A DNA stretch of 64,000 bases from Brevundimonas lutea (GCF_003704105.1 NZ_QUOQ01000005.1:62001-126000); one strand, 5' to 3'. Shown: positions 37,353 through 46,567, counted from the first letter of the stretch. Translations and numbers: made by a program. Notes: generated by a model not told the origin, from the sequence alone.

Positions 37353-38455
37353 GAGTCGCCGTCGTCGTCGGCACTCGGCCGGAAGCCATCAAGATGGCGC
37401 CGGTGGTGAAGGCCTTGAAAGCCGCGCCGCGTATCAAGGTCGTAGTATGGTCGAGCGGCCAGCATCGCGAGATGCTCGATCAGGTGTTCGACCTGTTCGA
37501 TTTGAGCGCGGATCGCGAACTGGGGGTCATGACCTCCGATCAGGGGCTCAGCGCGGCCTTTTCCGCCGTCCTTCAGGGAACAGCGCGCCTGATCGCAGAA
37601 GACCGGCCCGACTGGCTGCTGGTGCACGGCGACACGTCGACTGCCGGTGCGGCTGCGATCGCGGCATTCCACGGAAAGGTCAGGATCGGACACGTCGAAG
37701 CCGGACTTCGCAGCCATCGGATGGACGCGCCCTGGCCCGAGGAGTTCAATCGCCGCCTGGTCGACATGGTGGCTGATCTTCATTTCGCCCCCACCAAGTC
37801 CGCACGTCAGAACCTCCTCACTGAAGGGGTCGCCGATCGCTCGATCCTCGTGACCGGCAACACAGTCATTGACGCGCTTCTGGCGACCCGAGCGCGACTG
37901 GAGGCGTCGCCGGCGCGTTGTGAGGCATTGGATGCCGCGGGCCCTGCCCTGGACCCGGACCTGCCGATCGTCCTGGTCACCGGTCATCGACGGGAGAACT
38001 TCGGCGACGGGTTCCGCCAGATCTGCGAGGCGCTGGCGCGCCTGGATGACACCGGCCAGGTCCAGATCGTCTATCCCGTACATCTGAATCCGAATGTGCA
38101 GGAACCGGTCAAGGCCTTGCTTTCGCATCGATCGCGGGTTCACCTCATCGCGCCGGTGGACTATGAGGCCTTCGTCCGGCTGATGATGCGGGCGCGGGTT
38201 GTGTTGACCGATTCGGGCGGCGTTCAGGAGGAAGCGCCCAGTTTCGGCAAGCCGGTCCTCGTCATGCGCGAGGTGACGGAACGACCGGAAGCGGTCGAGG
38301 CGGGGGCGGCCAGATTGGTCGGGTCCAGTCCCGACGCTATCGTGGGGGGCGTAATGGCGGCGCTGGGTTCGGGGTGGCCTCGAATCTCGCGCAATCCATA
38401 CGGCGACGGCCAGGCCGCACGCCGGATCGTGGAAGGACTGACGGCTTGCCCCTGA
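37349..38455 (+). CDS. wecB: UDP-N-acetylglucosamine 2-epimerase (non-hydrolysing)
   Basis: 368 residues starting with RVAVVVGTRPEAIKMAPVV. Key parts are SSGQHREMLDQVFDLF, VHGDTSTAGAAAIAAFH, GHVEAGLRSHRMDAPWPEE (catalytic region), VTGHRRENFGDG and TDSGGVQEEAPSFGKPVLVM. It interconverts UDP-GlcNAc and UDP-ManNAc in the cytosol. Followed by the UDP-ManNAc dehydrogenase, so the pathway product is UDP-ManNAcA. It is coupled upstream to the glycosyltransferase gene and downstream to wecC. Confidence 0.94.
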   Translation: MRVAVVVGTRPEAIKMAPVVKALKAAPRIKVVVWSSGQHREMLDQVFDLFDLSADRELGVMTSDQGLSAAFSAVLQGTARLIAEDRPDWLLVHGDTSTAGAAAIAAFHGKVRIGHVEAGLRSHRMDAPWPEEFNRRLVDMVADLHFAPTKSARQNLLTEGVADRSILVTGNTVIDALLATRARLEASPARCEALDAAGPALDPDLPIVLVTGHRRENFGDGFRQICEALARLDDTGQVQIVYPVHLNPNVQEPVKALLSHRSRVHLIAPVDYEAFVRLMMRARVVLTDSGGVQEEAPSFGKPVLVMREVTERPEAVEAGAARLVGSSPDAIVGGVMAALGSGWPRISRNPYGDGQAARRIVEGLTACP

Positions 38456-39714
38456 CGTTGTATGCGGAATTTCAGCCCCGGCCGGCGGAGCGCCAGACCC
38501 TGTGCATCGTCGGCCTCGGCTATATCGGCCTGCCGACGGGCGCCGCCTTGGCTGACGCCGATTACAACGTCATCGGGGTCGACATCGACCCCGCCATCGT
38601 CGAGTCGGTGAACGCCGGGAAGGTTCACATCATCGAGCCGGGGCTGGAGCCGCTGGTCGCGCGCGTCGTGCGCGACGGCGCCTTTCGCGCCCAGACCACC
38701 ATCCCTGAGGCGGACGTCTATCTGATCACCGTGCCGACGCCGGTCGTCGCGGAGTCCAACCGCCCGGATCTCAGCCACGTGTTCGCCGCGGCCCGAGCCG
38801 TCGCCGAGGCCGTCAGGCCTGGAGCCTTGGTGGTGCTGGAATCCACGTCGCCGGTCGGGGCCACGCGGCGTATGATCGACATCATGGCCTCCGCGCGACC
38901 GGAGCTCCGCTTCCCGCAACCCGGCGCCGACGACGAGGCCGTGGATGTCGATATCGCCTATTCGCCGGAGCGGGTGATCCCGGGAAAGACCCTGAACGAG
39001 CTTGCGTCGAATGCGCGCATCGTCGGCGGCGCGACTCCCCGCGCTGCGCGGCGCGCAGCGGCCGTTTATCGCGCCCTGACCCAGGGCGAACTCCTCCTGA
39101 CCGACGATCGCTCGGCCGAATTCGTGAAACTGACCGAGAACGCGTTCCGCGACGTCAATATCGCCTTCGCCAATGAGCTGTCTCTCATTTGCGATCGCAT
39201 GGGACTGAACGTGTGGGACGTCATTCAGCTGGCCAATCGCCATCCCCGCGTCGAGATCCTGAAGCCCGGTGCCGGCGTCGGGGGGCACTGCATCGCGGTT
39301 GATCCCTGGTTCATCGTCGATCAGGCTCCGGAGGAGGCCAAGCTGATCCGCGCGGCGCGCGAGGTGAACGACCACAAGCCCGCCTGGCTGACCGACAAGG
39401 TGTCGGCGATGCTCGAGCTGGACCCCGAGGCGCGTCTCGGGTGCCTGGGCCTGACCTTCAAGGCGGACGTGGACGATTTCAGGGAGAGCCCAGCCCTAGA
39501 GATCGCCCTGCGCCTGAGCCGTCGCTTCCCGGGGCGCGTGGTGTGCGCCGAGCCGTTCGCCGAAGCCCTCAAGGCGCCGCCCGAGATTCAGGTGGTCAGC
39601 CTGGAAGAGGCGCTGGTCCAGCCCATCGTGGCGGCCCTGGTGCCACATAGCGCGTTTCGGCAAGTGGACCGACCGGCGGGCGTACTGGTGGATGCCTGCG
39701 GACTGTGGCAGTAG
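38446..39714 (+). CDS. wecC: UDP-N-acetyl-D-mannosamine dehydrogenase
   Basis: 422 residues from a TTG at 38446 behind AAGGA; the start overlaps the end of wecB by ten bases. The NAD-binding motif GLGYIGLPTGAAL is at about 25-37, followed by ESTSPVGATRRMIDIM, AYSPERVIPGKTLNELASNA, FVKLTENAFRDVNIAFANEL and the active-site Cys in PGAGVGGHCIAVDPWF (about residue 282). It oxidises UDP-ManNAc twice to UDP-ManNAcA. Together with WecB this makes the building block of an acidic N-acetylmannosaminuronic-acid-containing polysaccharide. Confidence 0.94.
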   Translation: MPLTLYAEFQPRPAERQTLCIVGLGYIGLPTGAALADADYNVIGVDIDPAIVESVNAGKVHIIEPGLEPLVARVVRDGAFRAQTTIPEADVYLITVPTPVVAESNRPDLSHVFAAARAVAEAVRPGALVVLESTSPVGATRRMIDIMASARPELRFPQPGADDEAVDVDIAYSPERVIPGKTLNELASNARIVGGATPRAARRAAAVYRALTQGELLLTDDRSAEFVKLTENAFRDVNIAFANELSLICDRMGLNVWDVIQLANRHPRVEILKPGAGVGGHCIAVDPWFIVDQAPEEAKLIRAAREVNDHKPAWLTDKVSAMLELDPEARLGCLGLTFKADVDDFRESPALEIALRLSRRFPGRVVCAEPFAEALKAPPEIQVVSLEEALVQPIVAALVPHSAFRQVDRPAGVLVDACGLWQ

Positions 39715-39744
39715 GACGCGTCTAGTCACGCAGGCGGGCCTTCG

Positions 39745-41706
39745 TTGGCGCAGCAAACACCTCATCCCGACAGCGATATCGAAATGGACGCTCCGTCGTT
39801 GGCCGAGGCTGCGCCCGGAGAGTCGGTCCTGCCTGACGCCTCGCCCGAGGCCGTGGCGCGGCTGGCCGCGGAGGCTGCGCATCTGCGGTTGAAGGTGATG
39901 TCGCTGGCCGCCGAGAACGAGCGACTCCGCGACACCGTCTCCTATCAGCTGGGCAATCTGATCGTGCATGCGCGCACGTGGCGGGGGTTTTGTGAACTTC
40001 CGGGCGGATTGCTGAAGCTGCGCCAGCATTCGCTGGCCTTGCGCGGGCGGCGAAACAAGGCGGCGGAATTCGACGCCCAGGCGGCTGAGCGGATTTCGCG
40101 CCTCAGCGCCCGCGCGCTTGATATGTCCATCGACGAAATCACCAAGGCGGCGCTCCGGGAATGCCGCACGCCGGCCCTGACGGCGCGCCTGCTCGCCGAT
40201 CTCGCCGCAGCTGTTCAGTCTATGGATTTTGCGAAAAGCCTGGGTCTGGCCCGGCGCGCTCTGGAGATCGAGCCTACGCCGCGGCGCAAGGTCTGGCTGG
40301 CCGGCTTTCTTTACGATGTCGGCATGATCGAGGAGCCGTTGCGTCTGCTGGACGACGCGGCCACCGGCGTTGGCGGGATCAGCGCGGCGGCGCAGCGGCG
40401 CCACCACCTGCTCAAGTCTCTCTCGCGGGTGCGCAGGCAGGGCTTGTCCGTTGCGCCGCGCAAGGCCTATCGCACGCCGGTCGATCGCTCCCTGATGTAT
40501 GTGGCGGCGAGCTCCTTCCCCCATCACATCACGGGGTACGCCGCGCGGACTCATTCGCTGGTCAAGGCGATCGGTCGATCGGGATGGCGGGTCGAGACCG
40601 TGACCCGGCCCGGCTATCCGGCCGACCGCAATGACAGCCAGGCCATGACAGGGCGCGAGGCCTCGTTCGAAACCGACGGCGTGGTCTACACGCGGCTGGC
40701 CGGTCCGCCGTCGAACACCACGCCTTATGACGAATATGTCGAGGCGGCCTCGCGATCGCTGTTCGGACACATCGAGAAATGCCGGCCGGCCCTGGTCCAC
40801 GCCGCGTCGAACTATGTGAACGCCGCGCCGGCCCTGGCGGCCGCGCGACGGGCGGGGCTGCCGTTCCTCTATGAGGTTCGAGGCCTGTGGGAGCTGACCA
40901 ACGCCGCGCGCGCGCCGCATTGGGAAGGCTCCGAGCGATTCGAGCTGCAGCGCCAGCAGGAGACGTTCGTCGCCCAGGAGGCGGATGCGGTCGTCGCCAT
41001 TTCGGAGGGCCTGCGTCGCGAACTCGTTTCGCGCGGCGTCGATGAACGCAAGATCGCGGTCGTTCCGAACAGCGTCGATCCGCAGGTCTTCAGCCCGCGC
41101 CCCAAGGATGAGCGGCTGCAGACGTCTCTGGGGCTCGGTGACAGAAGGGTTTTGGGCTTCCTCGGCTCGATGACCGGCTACGAGGGACTGGTCGATCTGG
41201 TCAGCGCGCTGTCGCGGCTGCGCAAGGACGGGCTTGACGTCTGCGCCCTGCTGGTCGGCGACGGGCCGGCGTTCCGGGAGGTCCGCGAGGCGGCGCGCGA
41301 ACAGGGCGTCGAGGAGCATCTGATCATGCCCGGGCGCGTGCCTCACGCCGACGCGCCGCGCTGGTACTCGGTGATGGACATCGCCGTCTATCCGCGTCGC
41401 CCGGCGAGGGTGACCGAACTGGTTCCGCCGCTTAAGCCGCTGGAGGCCATGGCCATGGAGCTGCCGGTTGTGGCGTCGAACGTCTCGGCCATTTCGGAGA
41501 CGGTCATCCACGGTTCGAACGGCTTCCTGTTCGACAAGGGTGATCTTGACGGTCTGATCCAGGTGCTGGGCGGCGTGCTCGATCAGCCCGATGAATCCCG
41601 GGCTATCGGCCGCGCGGCGCGCGCCGATGTGGAGCGACGCTTTACCTGGACTCGCGCAGCCGAGAACCTTGGGCTCGTGTACGGCCAGAATGCCCAGTTC
41701 ACCTGA
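39745..41706 (+). CDS. Glycosyltransferase family 4 with helical N-terminal extension
   Basis: 653 residues if started at the TTG at 39745; ATG at 39784 is an alternative. The N-terminal 250 residues contain a short coiled coil (ARLAAEAAHLRLKVMSLAAE) and TPR-like helices. The GT-B core follows: LMYVAASSFPHHITGYAART, FLYEVRGLWELT, VVPNSVDPQVFSPRP, LGFLGSMTGYEGL, LVGDGPAFREV, and the EX7E-like nucleotide-binding segment PPLKPLEAMAMELPVVAS near residue 565. It likely adds a hexose or hexosamine, possibly ManNAcA, during assembly of the same polymer. It overlaps the next gene by 17 bases. Confidence 0.87.
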   Translation: MAQQTPHPDSDIEMDAPSLAEAAPGESVLPDASPEAVARLAAEAAHLRLKVMSLAAENERLRDTVSYQLGNLIVHARTWRGFCELPGGLLKLRQHSLALRGRRNKAAEFDAQAAERISRLSARALDMSIDEITKAALRECRTPALTARLLADLAAAVQSMDFAKSLGLARRALEIEPTPRRKVWLAGFLYDVGMIEEPLRLLDDAATGVGGISAAAQRRHHLLKSLSRVRRQGLSVAPRKAYRTPVDRSLMYVAASSFPHHITGYAARTHSLVKAIGRSGWRVETVTRPGYPADRNDSQAMTGREASFETDGVVYTRLAGPPSNTTPYDEYVEAASRSLFGHIEKCRPALVHAASNYVNAAPALAAARRAGLPFLYEVRGLWELTNAARAPHWEGSERFELQRQQETFVAQEADAVVAISEGLRRELVSRGVDERKIAVVPNSVDPQVFSPRPKDERLQTSLGLGDRRVLGFLGSMTGYEGLVDLVSALSRLRKDGLDVCALLVGDGPAFREVREAAREQGVEEHLIMPGRVPHADAPRWYSVMDIAVYPRRPARVTELVPPLKPLEAMAMELPVVASNVSAISETVIHGSNGFLFDKGDLDGLIQVLGGVLDQPDESRAIGRAARADVERRFTWTRAAENLGLVYGQNAQFT

Positions 41707-43468
41707 GGTGGAAGCGGCGGCCCGCAACGAGCCGACGCGACGCGTAAGGCCTCGACCTTATCTGCCGTTGACCACGCCCGCCCGCTACGATCAGCTGATC
41801 AGGCTGGGGTGGCGGCTGGGATCAGCCCCGGCGGTCCCTATGGACGAGCCGATCGACTGGGAGGAGCCCGAGGCCGAGCGGCGATCGTGGTTCTACCATC
41901 TCCAGGCGCTGGATCCGATCGAACCGGCGTTGGCTCAGTGGTCCGCCATCGGCGACCTCGAAGCCCTGGAGCTGGCGGTGTCCGTCGCCCTGGACTGGGC
42001 GGGAGCGCATGCCGACCGGAAAGATCCGGCGCAATGGCCCCGGGTCTGGTACGACATGGCCACGGGCCTGCGGGCGTATCGCCTGTCCTACCTCCTGGAG
42101 GAGGCGCGCCGGGCCAACCTCATTGATGGCGAGGATGAGGATCGGCTGCTCAGATTGCTTCAGCGGCACCTCGAGCTGCTGGTCGATGAGGCGCGGTTCA
42201 CGGCCCATTCCAATCATGGCTTCTTTCAGTCGGCCGGCCTGTTGGCCCTGTGTCGCCGCGTCCTGCGCGCACAGGATCAGGATGCGGGCGTGGCTCTGGC
42301 GACCGCCCGGCTGCGCACCATCCTCGACACCCATTTCGCGCCGGATGGCGTGCATAAGGAGCACTCGCCCGACTACCACCTGGCGGTTCTTGAAGGCTTC
42401 AAGGCGCTCATTCGCGCCGAGCTGCTCAAGGACGACGCGATGTTTGAGGGCATCGCCCGCGCGGAGCGGGCTCTGTCCTGGTTCGTCAAGCCGGACGGCC
42501 GGCTGGTCAACTTCGGCGACAGCGATAACCGGCTGTTGCCGCCCGCCATTCTGGAGGACCTGCGGCCGCTGAAATCGGGAATGCGCGCGTTCGCCGACGG
42601 CGGCTATGCGGTGGTTCGGGCGGGGGGCGATCGCGGCCCGACCTATCTGGCCCAGACCCTCTGCTTCCACTCGCGAACCCACAAGCAGGCCGACGATCTC
42701 AGCCTGGTCTGGACCGATCGCGGTCGCGACATCCTGATCGACGCGGGGCGTTACGCCTACGGCGCCAAGAGCGAGCCGGGATCCGAGCTGTGGAAGAAGG
42801 GCTACTGGTACACCGATCCCATCCGCGTCTTCATGGAATCGGCCGCGGCCCACAACACCATCGAGATCGACGGCGAGAGCCACGATCGCCGTCGCCAAAA
42901 GCATGGATCGGCGCTTCGGGCAGCGGGCGATCTCGGCGGGGTCCGTTATGTGTTGGGCGCCGTTCAGCATGGGCCTGTGACCCATTCCCGGCTGCTGCTC
43001 CTGGCCCCTGGGCAATGGCTCTGCATCGTCGATGGTCTGAGGTCGACGGCGGCGACCACGCACCGTTACCGCCAGTGGCTGCATCTCGCGCCCCAGTGGT
43101 CGGTGACCGCCGCCGATGACGGCTTCCTGGCCGAGGTCGAGGGCGCGGGCGACCAGCTCCGGATCCTGCCGCTGACGTCCGGACGCCGCGATGGACCGAT
43201 CCTGGGCCGCGGTGATCCCAAGCGCCAAGGGTGGTGGTCGCCGGCCGCCAACAAGCTGGAGCCCGCGCCGGCGATCGCCATCTCCAAGAGGGCGCGCTCG
43301 ACGGCCTTTGTCACCCTGCTCGCCTTCGACGACCAGGGCGCCTCTGGCGCGGCGCGCATGAATCCCGACCTTCATGGCCAGATCACGCTCGATATTGGCC
43401 GAAAGCGCATTAGGATCACCCGCGACCGCGACGATATCGAGATCGCCTTTCGGAGCCGCAGCGCGTGA
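41690..43468 (+). CDS. Heparinase II/III family protein (second copy)
   Basis: 592 residues from ATG 41690, overlapping the glycosyltransferase end. It is a paralogue of the gene at 32121-33887 and shares TAHSNHGFFQSAG, GVHKEHSPDYHLAVL, HKQADDLSLVW and SAAAHNTIEIDG with it. The first copy has HKHADD where this one has HKQADD, so one His differs. There is no signal peptide. In polysaccharide clusters such lyases trim or edit the polymer; whether this one acts in the cytoplasm is an open question. Confidence 0.88.
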   Translation: MPSSPEVEAAARNEPTRRVRPRPYLPLTTPARYDQLIRLGWRLGSAPAVPMDEPIDWEEPEAERRSWFYHLQALDPIEPALAQWSAIGDLEALELAVSVALDWAGAHADRKDPAQWPRVWYDMATGLRAYRLSYLLEEARRANLIDGEDEDRLLRLLQRHLELLVDEARFTAHSNHGFFQSAGLLALCRRVLRAQDQDAGVALATARLRTILDTHFAPDGVHKEHSPDYHLAVLEGFKALIRAELLKDDAMFEGIARAERALSWFVKPDGRLVNFGDSDNRLLPPAILEDLRPLKSGMRAFADGGYAVVRAGGDRGPTYLAQTLCFHSRTHKQADDLSLVWTDRGRDILIDAGRYAYGAKSEPGSELWKKGYWYTDPIRVFMESAAAHNTIEIDGESHDRRRQKHGSALRAAGDLGGVRYVLGAVQHGPVTHSRLLLLAPGQWLCIVDGLRSTAATTHRYRQWLHLAPQWSVTAADDGFLAEVEGAGDQLRILPLTSGRRDGPILGRGDPKRQGWWSPAANKLEPAPAIAISKRARSTAFVTLLAFDDQGASGAARMNPDLHGQITLDIGRKRIRITRDRDDIEIAFRSRSA

Positions 43469-45192
43469 CAACCGCCCGTCGTCGTCCTCTAGAGCCGAAC
43501 CTCAGCTGGCCGCCCGGCGGGGTGGGGCGTCAGTTCCGGGTCGCGGTGCGCAATGAAGAGACCGGCGAAAAGCGCACCATCTACGACGGCACACGGCCCG
43601 GCTGCCGGCTGCCGGCTGATTTCCGCCTCTCACCCGACCAGCTGTCCTACCGCGTGGAATCGCGTCTGGCCGACGACAGCTACGCGCCCTTCCGTCGACA
43701 CATCGAATTCACCGGCATCGATCGTATCGGCGACGATTTCGAGACCGATGCGCCTGATCTTCTGACGGCGGAGGCGCATCCGCGCGCCACCGCCTATCGT
43801 CTGGTGGTCCGCGATCGGGAGAACCGGGACGACCGCTTCGCCGATTTCCAGCGCGCCGATCCGCGCTTCCTCCTGCCGCCCGGCCGCCTGGAGGGGCGCT
43901 CCGCCGAATACGCCATCCTGCCCCGGGTCGATGACCGGTGGGTCGGTAGCCGGTGGAGGCCGGTCACAGAGGCCATGGTCGCCGCGGCCCAGGCCCGATC
44001 CGAGCGACTGATCGAGCTGCCGCGAGAGCCCAGTCCGCGCGACCATCCCAATGACGCCAAGGCGCCTCCCGGATGGGCGCGGTCCGCCACCCCCCCGGCG
44101 GCCCGACTGGCGACCCTCGTGGCGATCGACGCCACCCTGGCGCCCCTTCTCGCCGACGCGCCCGACGCCGACCGTCTGACCGCTGAGCAGTGGCTCGATG
44201 CGAAGGGCGCAGGCCTCGTCTCCCTGGTCGCTGACCGCCTGGCGTCCGCGGGCCTAAGCGGCGTGTTCTTCCTCGATGTGGAGGCGGCCGCCGTGTTCGG
44301 CGTGGAAGCGGCGTCGCGCCTCGCCAAGAGACTGGAATCGCAGGGCCACGGCGTTGAACTGCTGCACGATCCTCAGCCTTGGCGGATCGCCGGAGAGATC
44401 GACGAGGCGGAAGCGCCCGACGCCGCCGTGGCGCGTTCCGTAAAGCGCTTTGTCGAGATCGTCGGCCGCCGCCCTCGTCTGGCGCGGCTCGGTGGCGCGG
44501 AGGCCACCTGGCCTGTTCTGGAGGCTTTCGCGCGCGAAGGATTGGCGGGCCTCGTGGTGCGTCCGGGACAGACAAGCTCGCTGCCGCGCTGGATGCAGGG
44601 CCGGGTCCGCCCCTTCGCGGCCGTCGACGGCCTGGCCGTGCTGCCGGTCAGCACGGTGCTGTCGACGCCGGCCCATGCCCGCGATCGCGTCGTGCGCCAC
44701 GAGCTGACGGCGACGGACGCCCTGGTGGCCGCAACCGCCCAGGCGATCGTCGAGGCGCAGCCGCCCACTCGCCCGGGAGCCGCGAGCGGTGAGCTGGTGA
44801 TCGCCTATATCGACCCCCTCTCTCTCCTGGCCGTGCAGCGGACGGTGAATCCCAAGGCGGCGGAGGTCTGGAACGCGGCCGTGCGCCGGCAGGCGGACTG
44901 GACGCGCGCCGGTTGGATGCGCGGCGATGACGGCTACGATTTCGCCAGTGGGATCAGCGAGGTGGCGGTGGACATCCTCGACAACATGATCGTGGGCCTT
45001 GCGCGCGGCGGCGCGGCGACGCTCGATCCGACATCGGGTCTCGATCGTGACGGCCTTACCGCCTGGATCGATGACGGGCGAGCCTGGGATCTCGTTGTTG
45101 AACAGCGGCGCGGGCCGAGGCGGATGCGCCGCTCCGCCGTCAGGCGTTACGACAACGCCTTCCGCCAGGCTCTGGCCACGAGGCCGGCATGA
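43465..45192 (+). CDS. Unknown protein with a degenerate polysaccharide-deacetylase-like C-terminal half
   Basis: 575 residues, GTG start overlapping the previous stop as GTGA. The first 200 residues are of unknown type (GVGRQFRVAVRNEETGEKRTI is near the start; beta-rich). From about residue 270, GVFFLDVEAAAVFGVEAASR, LAKRLESQGHGVELLHDPQP and LGGAEATWPVLEAFAREGLA follow the order of WalW-like polysaccharide deacetylases, but the usual metal-binding His pair (HxxxH) is not seen, so it is probably not an active deacetylase. It may be a binding or scaffold protein for the glycan. I give no symbol. Confidence 0.65.
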   Translation: MTTARRRPLEPNLSWPPGGVGRQFRVAVRNEETGEKRTIYDGTRPGCRLPADFRLSPDQLSYRVESRLADDSYAPFRRHIEFTGIDRIGDDFETDAPDLLTAEAHPRATAYRLVVRDRENRDDRFADFQRADPRFLLPPGRLEGRSAEYAILPRVDDRWVGSRWRPVTEAMVAAAQARSERLIELPREPSPRDHPNDAKAPPGWARSATPPAARLATLVAIDATLAPLLADAPDADRLTAEQWLDAKGAGLVSLVADRLASAGLSGVFFLDVEAAAVFGVEAASRLAKRLESQGHGVELLHDPQPWRIAGEIDEAEAPDAAVARSVKRFVEIVGRRPRLARLGGAEATWPVLEAFAREGLAGLVVRPGQTSSLPRWMQGRVRPFAAVDGLAVLPVSTVLSTPAHARDRVVRHELTATDALVAATAQAIVEAQPPTRPGAASGELVIAYIDPLSLLAVQRTVNPKAAEVWNAAVRRQADWTRAGWMRGDDGYDFASGISEVAVDILDNMIVGLARGGAATLDPTSGLDRDGLTAWIDDGRAWDLVVEQRRGPRRMRRSAVRRYDNAFRQALATRPA

Positions 45193-45833
45193 CCCGCGCG
45201 GCCCGAGCCAAGACCGACAACCGCGCCAAGATCGACCTGGCCTGCCTACGGGGCTTGGCGGCGCTCGGCGCCCCCCGGGATGCCCGCAGCCGTCTGATCG
45301 TTCAGGCGCCGGGGGCGTTCCTGACAGAGGCCGTGGAGGAGGTTCTGGGGTCCTCCGAGACCCGGACCGCTTCCTTCGATCGACACGGAGTGCGCGACCC
45401 CGACCTTACTTCGGGTCATGATCTGATTGTGACCAGCGGTGTGCTCGGGGCGGGGACGATCGCGGACACGGCGCGGCGGCTCGGCGCCTTCGTGGAGGCC
45501 TTGGCTCCAGGAGGCTGCCTGGCGGCGGCGATCGAGACCTATGCGGCGGCAGGGGCAAACGGAGCGGAGGAGGTTGTCCTGTTCCCGGACCTAGGCGCGC
45601 TGGGTTTACTCGGGCCCGATGTCGAAGTGCGGACGCCTCTGCCGCCGGCCGCATGGCTGGCGCTGCTGTCGTCGGCGGGGCTCAAGGTGAAGGCCACCGC
45701 GGGATACGCCGAGGAACCTCTGGCCGACGAAGTTCTGGATCGCCACGCCCCCCGTCTGGCCGCCTTCGATGGCCGCGAGATCGCCACGGGCCGCCTTCTG
45801 GTGGTGGCCGAGAAGCCGGGGGCGCCGACGTGA
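45189..45833 (+). CDS. Methyltransferase-like protein, degenerate
   Basis: 214 residues, coupled to the preceding gene by ATGA. It has parts reminiscent of class I methyltransferases (DLIVTSGVLGAGTIADTARRL, VEALAPGGCLAAAI) but no clear glycine-rich SAM motif; the region where it should be reads RLIVQAPGAFLTEAVEEVL. It is probably a paired partner of the next, better preserved, methyltransferase gene, and its own activity is doubtful. Confidence 0.6.
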   Translation: MTRAARAKTDNRAKIDLACLRGLAALGAPRDARSRLIVQAPGAFLTEAVEEVLGSSETRTASFDRHGVRDPDLTSGHDLIVTSGVLGAGTIADTARRLGAFVEALAPGGCLAAAIETYAAAGANGAEEVVLFPDLGALGLLGPDVEVRTPLPPAAWLALLSSAGLKVKATAGYAEEPLADEVLDRHAPRLAAFDGREIATGRLLVVAEKPGAPT

Positions 45834-46567
45834 AGCTGAACCGCAAGGCAGAGCGTCTGGTGACCCTGGCGCGGGAGACCGTCTTTCCGCCCCGCTATGA
45901 GCTGCACCCAGAAGAGGATGCGGCGCAGGAGCGTGCCGTAGCCGTCTGGCGCGACCTGTTCCAGCCCTTCGGCCCGCTGGTCGAGGACGCCGACATTCTG
46001 GAGGTGGGTTGCGCCGACGGTCGCCTGGCCTCCCGCCTGGTCACCCACGGCGCGGCGCGGTCCGCAACGGGCGTCGAGCCCGGTTTCGACTTCGGCCCGT
46101 ACGATACCCTGGAAGGGCGCCTGACCCTGTCCTCCGATCTGGCCGTGCTCGACACGCTCGACGATGGCGTCTTCGATCTGGTTCTGGCGCGCGATGTCGA
46201 CACCGCGCTTCCGCTGGACGGGCTGGAACGCCGGCTCGGCCGCATCTACGAGCTGCTGAGGCCGGGGGGCGAAGCGGTGCTGCGGGTCGGATGTTTCGCG
46301 CCGGGAGGGCGGCTTGGCGAGGGCCCTGGCTATGGTCTGATGACGCCCACCGCCTGGGCCGCAGTCGTCATGCGCGCCGGCTTTGAAATCATCGACAGCG
46401 CCCAGGTTTGGCGAGACGACCGAAACCAGTCGGCCGTGGATATCATCCTGCCGGACGCAAGTCCGACCGAGCGCGCTTGCGCCGAAATGCGCCTTCACCT
46501 CGTTCGACCTTGGGAAAGCTGGGAGCTGGCCGCCCTCACCGCCCGACGGTCGAAGCGTCGCCGGTGA
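45830..46567 (+). CDS. Class I SAM-dependent methyltransferase
   Basis: 245 residues from a GTG at 45830 that overlaps the previous stop as GTGA. Motif I is DILEVGCADGRLASRLV at about 51-67; the post-I acidic residue (GVEPGFD), LVLARDVDTAL and LLRPGGEAVLRVG follow in order. It probably O-methylates a sugar or terminates the chain of the polymer built by this locus. It is the last gene of the run of overlapping genes that starts at 36012. Confidence 0.82.
   Translation: MKLNRKAERLVTLARETVFPPRYELHPEEDAAQERAVAVWRDLFQPFGPLVEDADILEVGCADGRLASRLVTHGAARSATGVEPGFDFGPYDTLEGRLTLSSDLAVLDTLDDGVFDLVLARDVDTALPLDGLERRLGRIYELLRPGGEAVLRVGCFAPGGRLGEGPGYGLMTPTAWAAVVMRAGFEIIDSAQVWRDDRNQSAVDIILPDASPTERACAEMRLHLVRPWESWELAALTARRSKRRR

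Noticed and set aside
39496..41727. Minus-strand open frame of over 700 codons opposite wecC and the GT4 gene
   Set aside because: Both plus-strand proteins carry clear active-site motifs; the antisense product has none.
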